A program made the translations under genes and the position numbers. Below, piece after piece: positions 43,836 through 56,080 of a stretch of DNA of 64,000 bases. Under the pieces are notes generated by a model. The model was not told where the DNA came from, searched no databases, and was given only the letters and a program-made list of their open reading frames with translations. This stretch comes from Syngnathus acus. Lineage: Eukaryota > Chordata > Actinopteri > Syngnathiformes > Syngnathidae. How positions within the stretch are numbered: the first letter of the stretch is position 1; every line of letters starts with the position of its first letter. The stretch covers positions 9,512,884-9,576,883 of the forward strand of contig NC_051087.1 in NCBI RefSeq assembly GCF_901709675.1, given 5' to 3'.

Positions 43836-46800
43836 TTGACCTAAATGCTAATAGACATTCATCAGAAACAGAACATTCCAGGGCTTGGACTGGACCAGAA
43901 AATACAAACATTGGTCCATTGGAGGAAGAAACAACTCAAGTTTAATTAACAACGAATTCTAGACAATGCAGACTGAAAAAAATTGGATTGGAGTAATCCT
44001 AAAATGACTTTGACCTACATGATTCCGCCTCAAATTACGGATAGTGTTGCTTCCATTTGGTTTTGCAGATTTGAGGCTCTACCTGGCACTTCTCCCAACT
44101 AGCCACAAAGGTTAAAATGAAAGCCAAGTTTTTTACGAGACTCTGCAGTACACAAAATGAAAATTGCTAACATTGTTTGCGAAGCAAGGACTGAGAACTT
44201 ATTTGAGTTGTCAATTGCCCAAGTTGAACATGTAACACTAATTTCTTGGAAATCTATTTATTCAGTACCACAAGAATGTTGATCTTCAAACATATCAGTG
44301 AAATAAGTACAATATATTCCGCAGGAACATTTCAAAGAGATGTTGGCTGCTAGGAGTGGAAAGCCGCACACATCGTCTGTCTGCGTGCCTTCAAAAACAC
44401 ATTGTGGACAAAAGCATGGCGACCATTTTAAAAGGCGAGGATTTACGAGAAGTGGCTTATATCCAAATGCAGTACTTTAGGTTGATTAAATATGCTCTGA
44501 TGAAATTGGTATTAAAATCTGTCTTTTTTTTTGCTGCAAAATTTTGTTTTATAGTTTGTAAAATGGCAACACTGAGGCAGTGTTTTGATTACTAAACTGT
44601 TTTTTCAGGTGAAGAAGTTTCAAATCAAATTCTCCACTTCCTCTTGCCTCAGAAAGAAACAATTACGTAGCTCATGTTAAACATTTAAGCTTTTCCGTAG
44701 ACTATTTCCAGCATGTAATATAGACGATTATAGAGCCTCAATGCTCAGTCCAAAAAATCAATGTGATATCTGCTTGTGTCAGGCCAATCTAATAATAATA
44801 GGGTGTCTATTGTCATATTAAATGCCATATCGATTCAGTCTTTTTGTTACATATAATAAATCTTTGCACCCGTGTGACTTTAAGGAGCTAAAATGTTGCG
44901 GAAGGATTTTTATGTTGTCTGCAATTTAATACGATCTAAAATCTCCCCCATCTACATCCTTTTTGTAAACCACACAAAGAAGCCATCAAAGCTACAAAGA
45001 GAGCAACAGTAAAGGCTGCTAAAGAAGATATTAAGACTAAAATGCTGTATGTTCATGATGCTGTCTCTTCATTCATTATCATAGTTCAGATTGGATTCCA
45101 TCAAAAGACAGTGTCAATACAGAGATGAGCATGAGGAGACTCCTAAATCAACGGCAAGAACGTCACGCATCAGTCTCTAACCTGGACCATGTGCTCTGCT
45201 TTTTTCGCTGCTGTGTGCAATAATGAAAATGCATGTGGTGATTCATGAGAGGTGCTGTCAGCATGAATGAGACGTGCTAAGTAGATCTCCATATGTCGAG
45301 GACACATTTAAGATCCAAAGTCTGTGATTCAAGTTTGCAGAGATGTACTAAGCAGTAGATTATGGCACGAACCCAGACACCCTTTATTCGGCCTAGACAC
45401 TATTCATTCATTCTTTTCTTTTTTTTGCTTCATTCATATTCCAAAAACGCATACCATGTGCAGACTAGTGGAAGTGCATCAAAACCTCTTATTGTAAAGA
45501 AAGATTTTGGGTCAACTTCCCTTTGATAATATAAAATACAATATAAAATACATATGTAAAATTTGATCATATATTTTACATTGCAGTATATAGAAATGAT
45601 TTTGCAAGAATGTACAGCATATTTAAAAAAAAAACACTGCTACAGCAATAGTTGGGTCTCGCTTGTTCACCAATCAAAGTTAAAATCAAACAACTATGTA
45701 AATCTTTTGTTATCTTATTTTTCAAAACGTGAGGGCAGCCACTTCCAACCAATTTAATCATTTAAGGTACATAATATCAACCTTTCTTTGCCCATGACAT
45801 CATAGGCAATGGTGGGCAATTGCCTCCAGTCACTGGCACTGTAAATAAAAAACTGTTCTTAATTGCCTTAGCTAGTGAAACAAAGAATAAATATTTTTTT
45901 AAAAACCCACCCAAGTAATAAAGCTCAGGCTCCGGTTGTCATGGGAACAAACCCCAGTCTTGCCATTATTTCAGCAGTATATGGAGCCAGCTTAGGGCTG
46001 GCTCACTAGCAAGTGACTGATAGCAGCCTGATTTCAGAAAACTACAAATAGGGTTTTAAAGTGTGGAATAATTCTTGATACCACTGTTGGGGCAAATAGA
46101 TTGAATTTTGTATCATGATCACATGACGAGACTGGGTGCTGCCCATAGAAACAAAGCACAGGTGAAGCCCTACAAAGTACAGCACGGATTGTGTTTTTTC
46201 GCATGGAGCTAGCAGCACACCGCTAAATGACCTTTGTATTTGACAGCTGTCACCTGGTCAAACTGTTACCCCGACAGTGTTGACAAGTTCACCAAGCAAT
46301 CTCCTCTGTGCCCAGATTAAAAATGAATAAAGCGTGTGAATGGCTAACAGTGAATGCAGATGTCAATTGGGCGTTGACACCGTTTCCCTCAAAGATGACA
46401 TTTACTGGCCCCTAAGGATATTCCGACTGGGCACAGATATAAAACTACAGATGGGTATTGATTGACTCATAAATTTAGAAAGCGTGGGTGCGAGAACCTC
46501 GATCAGAGATTGACTCCTGCACACAGTGATTTATGATGAGAGCATTTGATCGCTGTCTCTTCAGCAGGATCTTTTCTAGAATTCATTGTCGTTGTCCATC
46601 ATCGAACCATGATGAAATATTGCAGTGTATTCATCAGATCTAGAACTTTTTCCAGTGGTAAAAATTCAGCCTTAACTCATCCATAAAGTGGAAGAGGGCT
46701 TGTGCAAGAAGCTGAATGCTTGCCTGCATGCTAAGACGTTGCGATGAGTGCGGGGTAGGACAGATTTAGTGGAGGCCACACGCAGCTGCGACATTGCAGG

Positions 46801-48424
46801 AGTATGAACAGATAAGTCACTCTACCTTCAAACTTGGGCTTCCCGTAAACCTGCTCAGTTCCCGGAGAATATAGAGATGCTGTAACACGCCCACACATCG
46901 CTTTGGGTGACACAGCAAACTCTGACCTTTTGTACGTGACCTTCACTGGTTAATTTGTTGATGAGCTCCTTCGCAGACATTTGTCATGAACAGAGACATG
47001 GTCACAAAGGATTGGCACTCTACAGTTAAGGCGATGCCAGAGGCTTTGGTCAAACAGGTGACAAGTCCAGAAGAAAGGAAACAAGTAGTAGAGAAGAAAA
47101 AAATGAACTTTAATACATTTTAAAAAATCGTAGTATAATCCCTTTTAAGAAGAGCTCCTAAAAAAGTATTTATTGGTATGATTTGCCTTAGTTTTGATTA
47201 ACAATGTCAAGTATTTATAAGTTGTTCTATTTTAGTTAGCTTAAATTGAATGCGGAAAAGAAAACCACCAAATTAAAGATGGTTCCCATATGTTTGGAAA
47301 GGCAGACGTTTTTTGAGACAGTTCTTGCACTGCATCTCATGAGGTGCACCAAATAAAACAAATGTGTCCATGCAAGCTTGCCAGTTTCTTGACAAGTTTG
47401 TTAAAAGAATTGCAGATCTCTAATTGCAGGTCCGGTAACATGATTGATGTTCACCAAAACCTGGAACTCTGCCACTCTTCATCTTGATTTCAGTCCATTG
47501 CGATGAGAGCGGCAATGCAGTGCTGCACTGCGGTGCATTCTTCCTTGGGCCTCAGTGATGCTTGAAGCCAAGAATCTGATCCCAGCAGAGGAGAGAGAGA
47601 GAGAGGGGGAAGAGAAACGAGAGGTGAAGGGTGCAACGAAAACAGAAAATAAAACGCTGTAATGAAACTTAAACGCCAAGCTGCATGCTTGTACGAAATA
47701 TCTTTGGCACTTTGTCCAACAACTTGGCTGCACACTTTGTTTCAAAGCGTTCCATGTGAGAACTGCAGTGAGATTATTTTGGATCATGTTGGATGTCTAG
47801 TGGAGGTTTCATGGAAATTGAGAAGGCACTATACCGTTGTCTATTTCAGACCGGAAATGCCTCCATGCAGGGATATGATGATGTAAAGAAGAAGAAAATA
47901 AAAAATCACTTGCTGCTATTTTTGACCTTCTGTGGATGAAAAGACTTTCAGTCACACAGCGAGTGGGTGGAGTCAGATGAATGACTACGCCCACTGTCGA
48001 AAGAAAGTACACGTTGAAATATTGCAGTTAAACTCTTCACAGAAAATTACATGAGTCACAGGCAGATGTATTAGTACTGAATTATCCGACCTCCACATTT
48101 GGTATCAAGTCTACATTAAAAGCCAATCTGATCAGTCTATTTTTACACCAGCTGAAGTCATGAATTACACCACAGCGACAGAGCTGCCAATACTCTTTGA
48201 GGTGTAAACAAGATTTATTATGAAAAGGTCATTTGTGTCTGCCTTCTCATTTTATCTTTAATGGTGAACAGGAAATTATTTATAGTGTCTTTGCATGGCT
48301 GACGCGAATGCCTATGGCAAAACGTTGATTTATTATTTCAGTCAAATGGAATATTTTGGATTGTATATGTTTTGATGCAGTGGCATTTTTATAGTCAAAA
48401 TCAATGCATTACCAGTCACCGAAT

Positions 48425-48457
48425 GTCCGTCCGTCCGTCCCTTCCTTCCTCCCTCCC
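48425..48457. repeat. Short (GTCC)n/(CTTC)n microsatellite
   Basis: Pyrimidine-rich tetranucleotide run, GTCC units followed by CTTC and CCTC units. Confidence 0.8.
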
Positions 48458-50510
48458 GCTGTCTACTGCAATTAATTCATTTGACAGGATCATGAAAGAA
48501 TTTCAAATGGTATAAATCAACACATTCAGAAATGATAATTCTGCGAGCATTCAAGTTCACTTCAGTTCTTTGTTGATTGCTTCATCATATTTCTGCACTT
48601 GTTTTGTTTTTGAAGGTCTAACACAGCATGTAGAGATGAAAGCATGGCGACAAATCCACAAACAGTATCTTACTGAACAAGGTTAGTCTTCTCTGTTCAA
48701 CAGCCAAACTCAGCTTGGTGTCAGACAGATTGAGCCAGTCCAGCAGCTGCAATAGCCTGAAGCGTCAATTTAAACAAATCTGGGAATGAAAACACACTCC
48801 TACAGTGTACGTTTTAACAAGTTGATTTCTTCGCTGTACTTTTATTTCCATTTTCAGAACGTGCTCAGCCCTGTTAAGTATCACGGTTCTGTGGAGGCGT
48901 CATGTTGTTTATGTGACACTTTCAAAGTCCCTGTATGATGACAAAAATGTATACGTTCACTGTTAGGCTCAACACATGTGTTAGATGATAGAAAAACAAC
49001 AACACTGGATTGACCAATTCAGTTTTTTGACCTTTTGTGACATGTTGAGAGCTGCTACAATCAGCCACTTGCTGATTCGCCAATCACTCATGCTGCAGGG
49101 TTGATGAGCCATCAACCCCCCCTAACAGCACTTCCACCTTCTTTTTGGAATTCCCTTGGGATTAGTCAGTCGATCATTCATTGAATGGACGGAAACTATG
49201 TGTCACAGTTTATGATCTTGAAATTAGTAAACAGGCCATTAAACTAGTGAACATGTCTAAATATGACTCGGCAGCAGTACGTCTTTCGCCGGCTATTGCA
49301 AATATTGAATTTCTAATGATGAGCGCACAAGACTATGGATAAAACTGTAACAACATTGAAAGCCTCTTTCGAAAAAAAAGAAAATAGAACAATTGCGACA
49401 GTAGCTACTTGTTATTCTGACATCACATTTTGCGTTTTGATTGAGCCAGCAGGCATCAATGTATGCTAACATATTCATGGAGGCATTTTTGTTACATGAT
49501 ACTAAAAATAATGTCAAAGGGGAATGAAAAAAATGGGTTGAGGGCTACATGATACTGAAGGTAATGGCAAAAGGCAATGGAAAGGAAAAAAAGGGTTGAG
49601 GAGTTTAGAGTATGTTTTGTCTTTATTTTTTGCATTTTATCATGTATTTGTTGCTGCTTGTATGTGTTCAGCAAGATATGAATATGTGCATTTTACAGTG
49701 AAAGTTGGTTGCTCTGGTGTGAAAGTAATTATTTACCTTGACAATGACTGCAATAATTGACCATTCTTTGCAAAAAACACATTATTTTATTCTTTTTATA
49801 GATTCAATCACTGATGTTCATTTATTCTTTAAATATACAGTCAATATAAATCAATTGTGGCAGAGTATCAAAGGACCTAAGACAACTTCATCCATGTCAA
49901 AACGGCAAGAAAGCCACAGGTATTAAAATGTTCCTCTCGATGCGGAAAGGGCGGAGAATGACCAGGGGTGATCATACCCCCCAGCCACCACGTAGCTCCG
50001 CCCCTGATTTACAGTATGTACATATATTACAGAGCAGTTTTGTGTGAATGGGCACAATTCACACAATGTTGTTCTCTGTGCATGAAATGACCAAACAATC
50101 ATTAAATTGTGACATGTAAACATGATAGAATTGAATTGACATAAAAATAGGTTGAGTAAAAAGAGAAAATCAGGTTTCTAACAGACTCTCAAAAATCATC
50201 AATAACCCATTTGTATGTGTTCTGCCATACAGTATTTCTGTAAAACACTTAAAACATAACTTTGGTCACAGTGACAATGGTGTATAAAATAAAGTAGGGG
50301 TTGTTTAGGCAAGAATTTTAATGTGCAGTTTGTAGGCATGTGAATGCTAAAATCCGGTTTGGTCCTTAAGTTGCAAACTGCACAATTCATGACCCCCACC
50401 CCCAACTGCAATAAAACAGATCATAAGCTTCATGCCAGAGAATGATAGTGGCATAAGCTCAAAGAAGTTAAATTGAGCACAGCATAAAACAATTAGTCCA
50501 TTTGTTCAAA

Positions 50511-53500
50511 CTACACAGCCACAGATTGGATGAGACCAGGGGGAGCAGCAGGGGGAGACTCTTGACCTTTGTAGCCCAGCGACAGAATGTGTTTTTGCAG
50601 ATGTGTGATCCACTGCTCTTGAACAGAGTGAGGTCCATGAAACACTTTTTCACAGAACCTGTAAAGCAGCCAAAATAGACAAGCAAGATCGGAACAGTTA
50701 AGAGAATGGAAATGTAACGGTACTGTAGTCTTGTAGGTTTTTGTTGTTGTCCACATCCAAGCTTGCAATGAGTGTGCCGCCATCTACAGGCAGCTTGACA
50801 AAACTACAACAATAAAACGCCATCTGAGCAAAATCACAAACTTCTACATGGACAGTTTCTTACCAAGTTAATCTGACAAATAATGTTCGGAATAGTTATA
50901 CGTGTGGTTAAATAACCACACATGTTTGTGTTCTGACCTGCACTTGAGAGAGTAAACTTTTCCGACCAGTTTTACCAAAGGAGTTAACGGCGGTTTGGGC
51001 AGCAGAGCCGGGATGCTTCCGGTCCGCGATGGTTGCTGCGAGTTGGTGTCTTGGTTTTCTTCTCCCGCTGGTGGAATACGTTTTGGAAGCGCAAGTGCTA
51101 GGAAACACAGAAGTGGTGTTACAATCTAAAGCGGACTTACACCGTCGCTCTTTCTGTCGTTTGTTCACCTCTTGGAGCGCGCACACCACCTCCGCCATAC
51201 GCTGCTACAGCATGCGCGTGGACTTGTTTGGATGTACCGAGAGACACACCGTGGTCATCTTTACCTACTTTATGACCTGAGAAATTCGGGTTGCTGCCAG
51301 GCAGTGATTCAGAATCTGACAAAGTGGATAGCGAAACAGTTTTCTAGGACAGAAAGAAAACAAAGGCAAATTTTAATTTCTGGCTCAAGATTCTCCATCT
51401 CCTGCACGTTTCTCGCAAAATGGACTTGTTCTTTTTAGTTAGGTAGAACATTTGTACCAAACTTGCCATTTTTGTTCACCACACAATCACTTCTTAAATA
51501 AATTAAACAATAGCCTTAAAGCCTTGTCATCCATCCTAATACACTTGTCTATTCTATACAGCCCATTTCTAGATGTAAATGAATAAAAAGCAAACAGTGC
51601 ACCTTCTTGATGTTAACGTCTCCCTCACGATAGCGACGGGTGACAGCAGCCACCTTAACCGGGTCCTTCCGCATCAACTCTCGGAGGCGTTCAATCGGCG
51701 AGGTCGCCCCTTCCGATCTCCATTCCAGCACGCCCAGTTGGCGAAGGTGAGCCCGTGTGTGACTGGCTAGCGCCTTGCGGTTTTCAAAGCTAAAGCCACA
51801 AAGCTCACACGATTTGCCTACAAAGCAACAGATGCAAACAAGATGACGACGTAACACTCAGTGGTGGACCTCAGACACACACACTTCACGTTGCTGCTTC
51901 ACTAAAAAGTGTCACTGGCTTCCTACCTAAGGTCATAGCTCCACTCTTGCAAGATGGAGATTTGTCTTTCATGGAGTAATCCAAAGGTGAGGAGGACAGG
52001 TTGGAGATCGTCTGGTGGCTCTCCGATGACCTTTTAGGACCTTGAGGACTCCACTGGATTTTCCCGGATGACGACACCTCGCCGGACAAAAACTTGTTGC
52101 CACCTCGCATCATGACATCATTGAGGAGATCGATCGGTGACGTCTTGATTGACCAGGTGAGGCCAAGCTGGCGCAGATGGGCGCGGGCGTGGCACGACAG
52201 CGCTTTGCGAGTCTCGAAAAGCTGACCGCAGTAGTCACAGGGGACTGTCGGAGGCGGGTGTTCATCTGTGGGCCATGCGAAGAAGGGAAGAAATTACGCA
52301 GGGAAATTAGTATGTCACAAAAATGAATGAGCAAAAACAACTGTTGAGAGTGTTACCTGCACTGAGAGCTTTGGAAGGAGTTACAGAAGCAGATAAGTTC
52401 AGTGGTGGAGTACTTCCGCTGCTTGAGCTGGCTCCACCCATGAGAGACACATCAATCTCCAAAGGCTCAGGCTTGGGTTTTCTCAGGAGAGGGTCCACCG
52501 CCAGACGAAAGCCTTTCTTTGCCTTTGGGGCACGATTCACTGGGTTCTGTGGATACTTGGCAAGGCCCGGCGGGGTGGAGGGAAAAGAAGATCTGGATTG
52601 CCCCATGACAGGGGACAGAGGCTGGGAGGCCACAGGAGAGCCTGGCGCTGAAGAGGGCGCGGCCAAAGTCCTGCTGCTCATTTTTGGGGCATGTGTAGCT
52701 TCTAACACGCCACTGCTCACCAGATCGTGAACAGTATCGATAGCGGACTCATCTTTCCCCAGAAGGTCCAGAACTCCAATCTGTCGTAGATGAGACCGCG
52801 AGTGGCTAGCCAAGCCTTTCCGATTTTTACAGACCTCCCCGCAAAGAATACAGGTGAACTCCTCAGGTGGCTTTGCTCGCTTACAAGGAGGTGACATAGG
52901 CGGAGGGGAGAGCCCTGGTGGACGTTTAGTGGGACTCCCAGGTGGATTGTTTGTAGAAATAGGCTGCTCCTGTTGCTTCTTGCTGGCGGACTTGAGATCT
53001 TCATCCTTCATGATCTGATAAAGAAAGTCAATGGGGCTGCCCTTGATGTCAGTGATTCCCATTTGGTGCAAATGGGAGCGAGCGTGACTGGACAGAGCTT
53101 TACGTGTCTCATACCAGCAGCTACAAAGCTGGCAAACGTGAACCTCGTCGCCGTTATTGTGGTTGTTTGAAGCTGCAAAATTGGGAGGTGGAGGAGCTGA
53201 TTAGGAAATTGTATCATCGGAATGGATGGATAGATAGACATACAGACAAGGGGAAAAACGTGCACACTTGCTTTAGCGTTTCCTGACATCCCCAATGAAT
53301 ATAGAAAAGAAAGTTACAGAAATAAGTGATTACATTTTTCTGGACTGCCCCGCATACATTTAGTCAATTGACAATCCCTATGTCTGACCACAGGGATTTT
53401 TCATCCTCCTCAGAAAATGTATCATTTGAACTTCATCAGATTTGCATGGGTTAAAAATGAAAAGACTCAGATGGAGATATGCCTACCTAATGTGACCGGA

Positions 53501-53673
53501 GCATCCGTTTCAAGAGGCGCCCATAGTGGCTTTGCTGGTGTAGGGTGCTCCAAAGAGGATACAGTTCTGCCTTCCTCCCGTTGTCTTAAAGCTGAAGCAA
53601 ATGTAGCAGGAAGCAAATCTGCTGATGTTCGGGCTGGAGAACATTGTTGATCCATCTCTTTTGGGGTTGTCAT
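50511..53673 (-). CDS. wiz: WIZ zinc finger protein (short form)
   Basis: Seven coding exons on the minus strand: 53487-53673, 52357-53172, 51927-52265, 51603-51817, 51265-51343, 50938-51097 and 50511-50658. They join to about 647 residues. Four widely spaced C2H2 fingers share the WIZ pattern CxxC, then ENRKALASH or ETRKALSSH, then RxHLRQxG with a following SPI motif. The last exon holds a fifth, distinctive finger: KCRFCEKVFHGP to EEQW-type HLQKHIL. It matches the human WIZ C-terminus (CRFCEVEFQGP, HLQRHIL). A PPLNLS motif in the second coding exon fits CtBP binding. WIZ is a nuclear cofactor of the G9a/GLP H3K9 methyltransferases. The ATG at 53673 is preceded by an in-frame TGA 21 bases upstream. 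Two leader exons lie further upstream. The donor of exon 51265-51343 could instead lie 12 bases earlier in transcript order, still in phase. Confidence 0.88.
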
Positions 53674-53954
53674 GACTCTTGAATGTTGGAATCAGCTTTA
53701 ACTCAGGAGGTCTTGCAGTATCTCTTTTCTCATAGGCATAGGAGCAGCGGACTGGCAAACCAAGCAGAGGATGCACGAAGATATCAGATTACAATATCAC
53801 AGTATGGTCAGTGACATTGATCGAACGGGCATTGCTGAAAAGACGCATGGATGGCATAATCATCTCTAAATTTGTATCTATTCTCTACCCTACTTGTTGT
53901 GGAGAACATTGACCGACCCAGGCAGGTAGTGAGTAATTGTCACTTCCCTGAATC

Positions 53955-54105
53955 CGACTGTAATGGCAAGGTACACCCTGGACTGGTCGCCACACTCACA
54001 TGAACATTGATGGGAAACTTGGGATCTGCAATTAAACCACACCTTTTGGAATGTGGAAGCTTCAGTACTCTTGAGAAAACCCATGTCCGCATGGGAACAT
54101 GAAAC
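53955..54105 (-). mobile_element. Degenerate SINE fragment in a wiz 5' intron
   Basis: Reverse-oriented words of the SINE are visible: GGTACACCCTGGACTGGTCG near 53970 and GAGAAAACCCATGTCCGCAT near 54073. It is strongly diverged. Confidence 0.55.
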
Positions 54106-54255
54106 GTGCTTCCTTTAAGAGTACAAATTGGTATAATGTTGGTGTCATTAAGAATATTGTATTTTTATTGTATATTTTTAAGTATTTTCTGTTGACAAGA
54201 TATTGCAGCAGAATCGATACACTCTTACAAAGTAAATAAAAATAGAATATCTTAC

Positions 54256-54329
54256 CTCAGAAACCAGTGGCTTGTGACTATCATTGTTCTGAGTCACGGG
54301 ACAGTTGATATCGTTTGAATAATAGGTGC
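54256..54329 (-). other. wiz: wiz non-coding leader exon
   Basis: It is bounded by a good acceptor (TATTATAG) and a consensus donor (GTAAGA). Its frames contain stops when joined to the next exon, so it is most likely 5' untranslated. Confidence 0.55.
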
Positions 54330-54861
54330 CTATAATAAAACAGTGACAAAGTTTATTTAAAAATCAATTATTCATCAATATTCATAATCATTAATTATGT
54401 TGTGTGCGAGATAGAGATAAAGATGGATAGATCACAATGGACGAGTGTACGCATAAACTCCAATATTTATTAACATTAACAAACATTTATTACAATACTT
54501 CATATTCCCTTTAAAAACGAAACATGACACCCCTCGGTTACGTTTTGTTAGTCATTTAATGATTTTGGCTTGCAGGTAATTAATATTATGAGAAGCTCGG
54601 ACGAATTAGCAAATACTTGTTGTAACAAAGAAAATGATGAACAAGCGCCACGCGCCGACCCCCAACCCATCACTACAAACAAAACAACAACAATAGCACT
54701 CCGATCCACCTTTTGTTTTGCTATGCATGCATGCATGCTAACGCCACAAGAAATTAAATCATAAAAACGAGTTGGAAGAAAAGAAAAAGCAGTAACGTAA
54801 GCAGCGCGCAGGTATGGGCACAAAGCAATAGATCACTAGTTGGAAAAAAAAGTTCATTTAC

Positions 54862-54930
54862 CTTTGAACCATAAACGACTAACCCCGGTGTCAACATAAA
54901 AAGCCTTGATTTTTGCTAACCGGAACTAGC
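54862..54930 (-). other. wiz: Probable wiz first (leader) exon
   Basis: A donor GTAAAT at 54861 follows TATGGTTCAAAG on the minus strand. A short upstream open frame starting at about 54892 would end in the next leader exon. The left boundary is the donor. The right boundary (start site) is a guess. Confidence 0.45.
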
Positions 54931-55209
54931 AACCCTGGACTAGGTGTTTCCCTTCAAAGAAAGAGTAGTCAGATGTACTGCTTCTGCCAATAATATTGTT
55001 TAATGGTCATTTTATATATTGAAGATATTTGGATTTCTGACCAAAAGATGAATATGAAAAATATCCATCTTTTAGTGGTAGATCTAGACGTGTTGACTCA
55101 GGACAGAGTACATTTCATTATCAAGAAATTCGACCACTGGCGGCTGTTATGTATTTTGTAGGAACGTCTCACTCACTTCCGTGGCCCCGCCTACTTATTC
55201 TGCGCAGCC
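54931..55209. promoter_or_regulatory. Divergent promoter region of wiz and prdx2
   Basis: The inferred first exons of wiz (minus) and prdx2 (plus) are about 0.3 kb apart head to head. No TATA box is evident. The right part has CCGTGGCCCCGCCTACTTAT, a GC-box-like element, just before the prdx2 leader. Confidence 0.5.
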
Positions 55210-55291
55210 TCTGTAGTGTAGATAGATCGCGTGAACCTTCTATTGATAATCGTGCTGTCTTACGTCTCTGACCACTTCATCCCTCACTCAG
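55210..55291 (+). other. prdx2: prdx2 non-coding first exon
   Basis: A leader sequence ends in CACTCAG followed by the donor GTGAGA at 55292. The next exon begins with an acceptor (TTTTGCAG) 17 bases before the prdx2 ATG. The 5' limit is a guess. Confidence 0.6.
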
Positions 55292-55848
55292 GTGAGAACT
55301 TGACATTTTCCCAACTTGACTTTTGCAAATTGTCATTATGCAGCCAGTGCTTGACTAGAAGTAACTGATGCTTGTTTTGGAACCACGAAAGCTCAAATGT
55401 GGTTGATTGACAATCGGTAAGCTAACATGGAGCTAGAAAGCAGTGCCGGCCGGTGGCCGGCGGTGGTACACTCCTTCAGTGAGTTGGGGGCCCGAATGGT
55501 TCGTCCTTTGTTCCTACCGTAGTTTACGCAATCTCCTTGTCGCTCCTGCTAACTTTCTGCAGCATAATGGAATGTTTAGTCCATTCAAAGTATTTGTTTA
55601 AAAATTGCCCAACTTCACCCATCTCAGTACGGGTAGCAAGTATTTTTTTAAACTCGTCAGTGAGTGAAAATATTTCAATCGAGGAAAGAATTTTCACGTA
55701 TTGCTAATTTTGCATTTAATATTAGTGACCACTTAACAGTTATGTTTTGTAAAATTAATGATGTTTATGATGGCTGTTCTTTTTTTATTCACATGCAAGT
55801 AGGTGCTTCTGTCTTTTCAAGAGGTTTGCATATAACCAGACGCTGTTG

Positions 55849-55862
55849 CCCCCCCCCCCCCC
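55849..55862. repeat. Poly-C run (14 C) in prdx2 intron 1
   Basis: Uninterrupted cytosine homopolymer. It may be prone to sequencing error in length. Confidence 0.9.
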
Positions 55863-56080
55863 GTTGGCTTGTCAAGGGTGTACAAGTTTGTTAATAGGCT
55901 TTTGTTCCCTGCTGGCTGAACATGACTTGCATGTGACTCCAACTGAGTGTAAAAGCAGTGCTTTGATCCCCAAAAAGGCTGAAAAGCTGTGTTAAAAAAA
56001 ATCCCGTAACTACCAAAGTGCTTGTGTAATTGCATGTTTGACATCCTCACTGGGTCTTTTGCAGTCATTTGGGTACCACA

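Larger units (their letters stand above)
41791..50510. other. 8.7-kb intergenic region between ptger1 and wiz
   Basis: No coding exon is supported. The left part should contain the ptger1 promoter and any leader exon. The right end near 50.5 kb is the wiz 3' untranslated region. Repeats at 43.2-43.8 kb and 48.4 kb are listed separately. I looked for microRNA seeds of the mir-23a/27a/24 and mir-181 families that lie in the human 19p13 neighbourhood and did not see them, but a by-eye search can miss them. Confidence 0.45.

Noticed and set aside
42000-50500. Search for mir-23a/27a/24 and mir-181 precursors expected from 19p13 synteny
   Set aside because: No mature-sequence match noticed by eye. 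A covariance-model scan would be needed to exclude them.
50908-51198. 96-codon minus-strand frame starting MAEVVCALQ
   Set aside because: It overlaps the wiz exon 50938-51097 in another frame. The wiz frame joins in phase on both sides and matches the human C-terminus.
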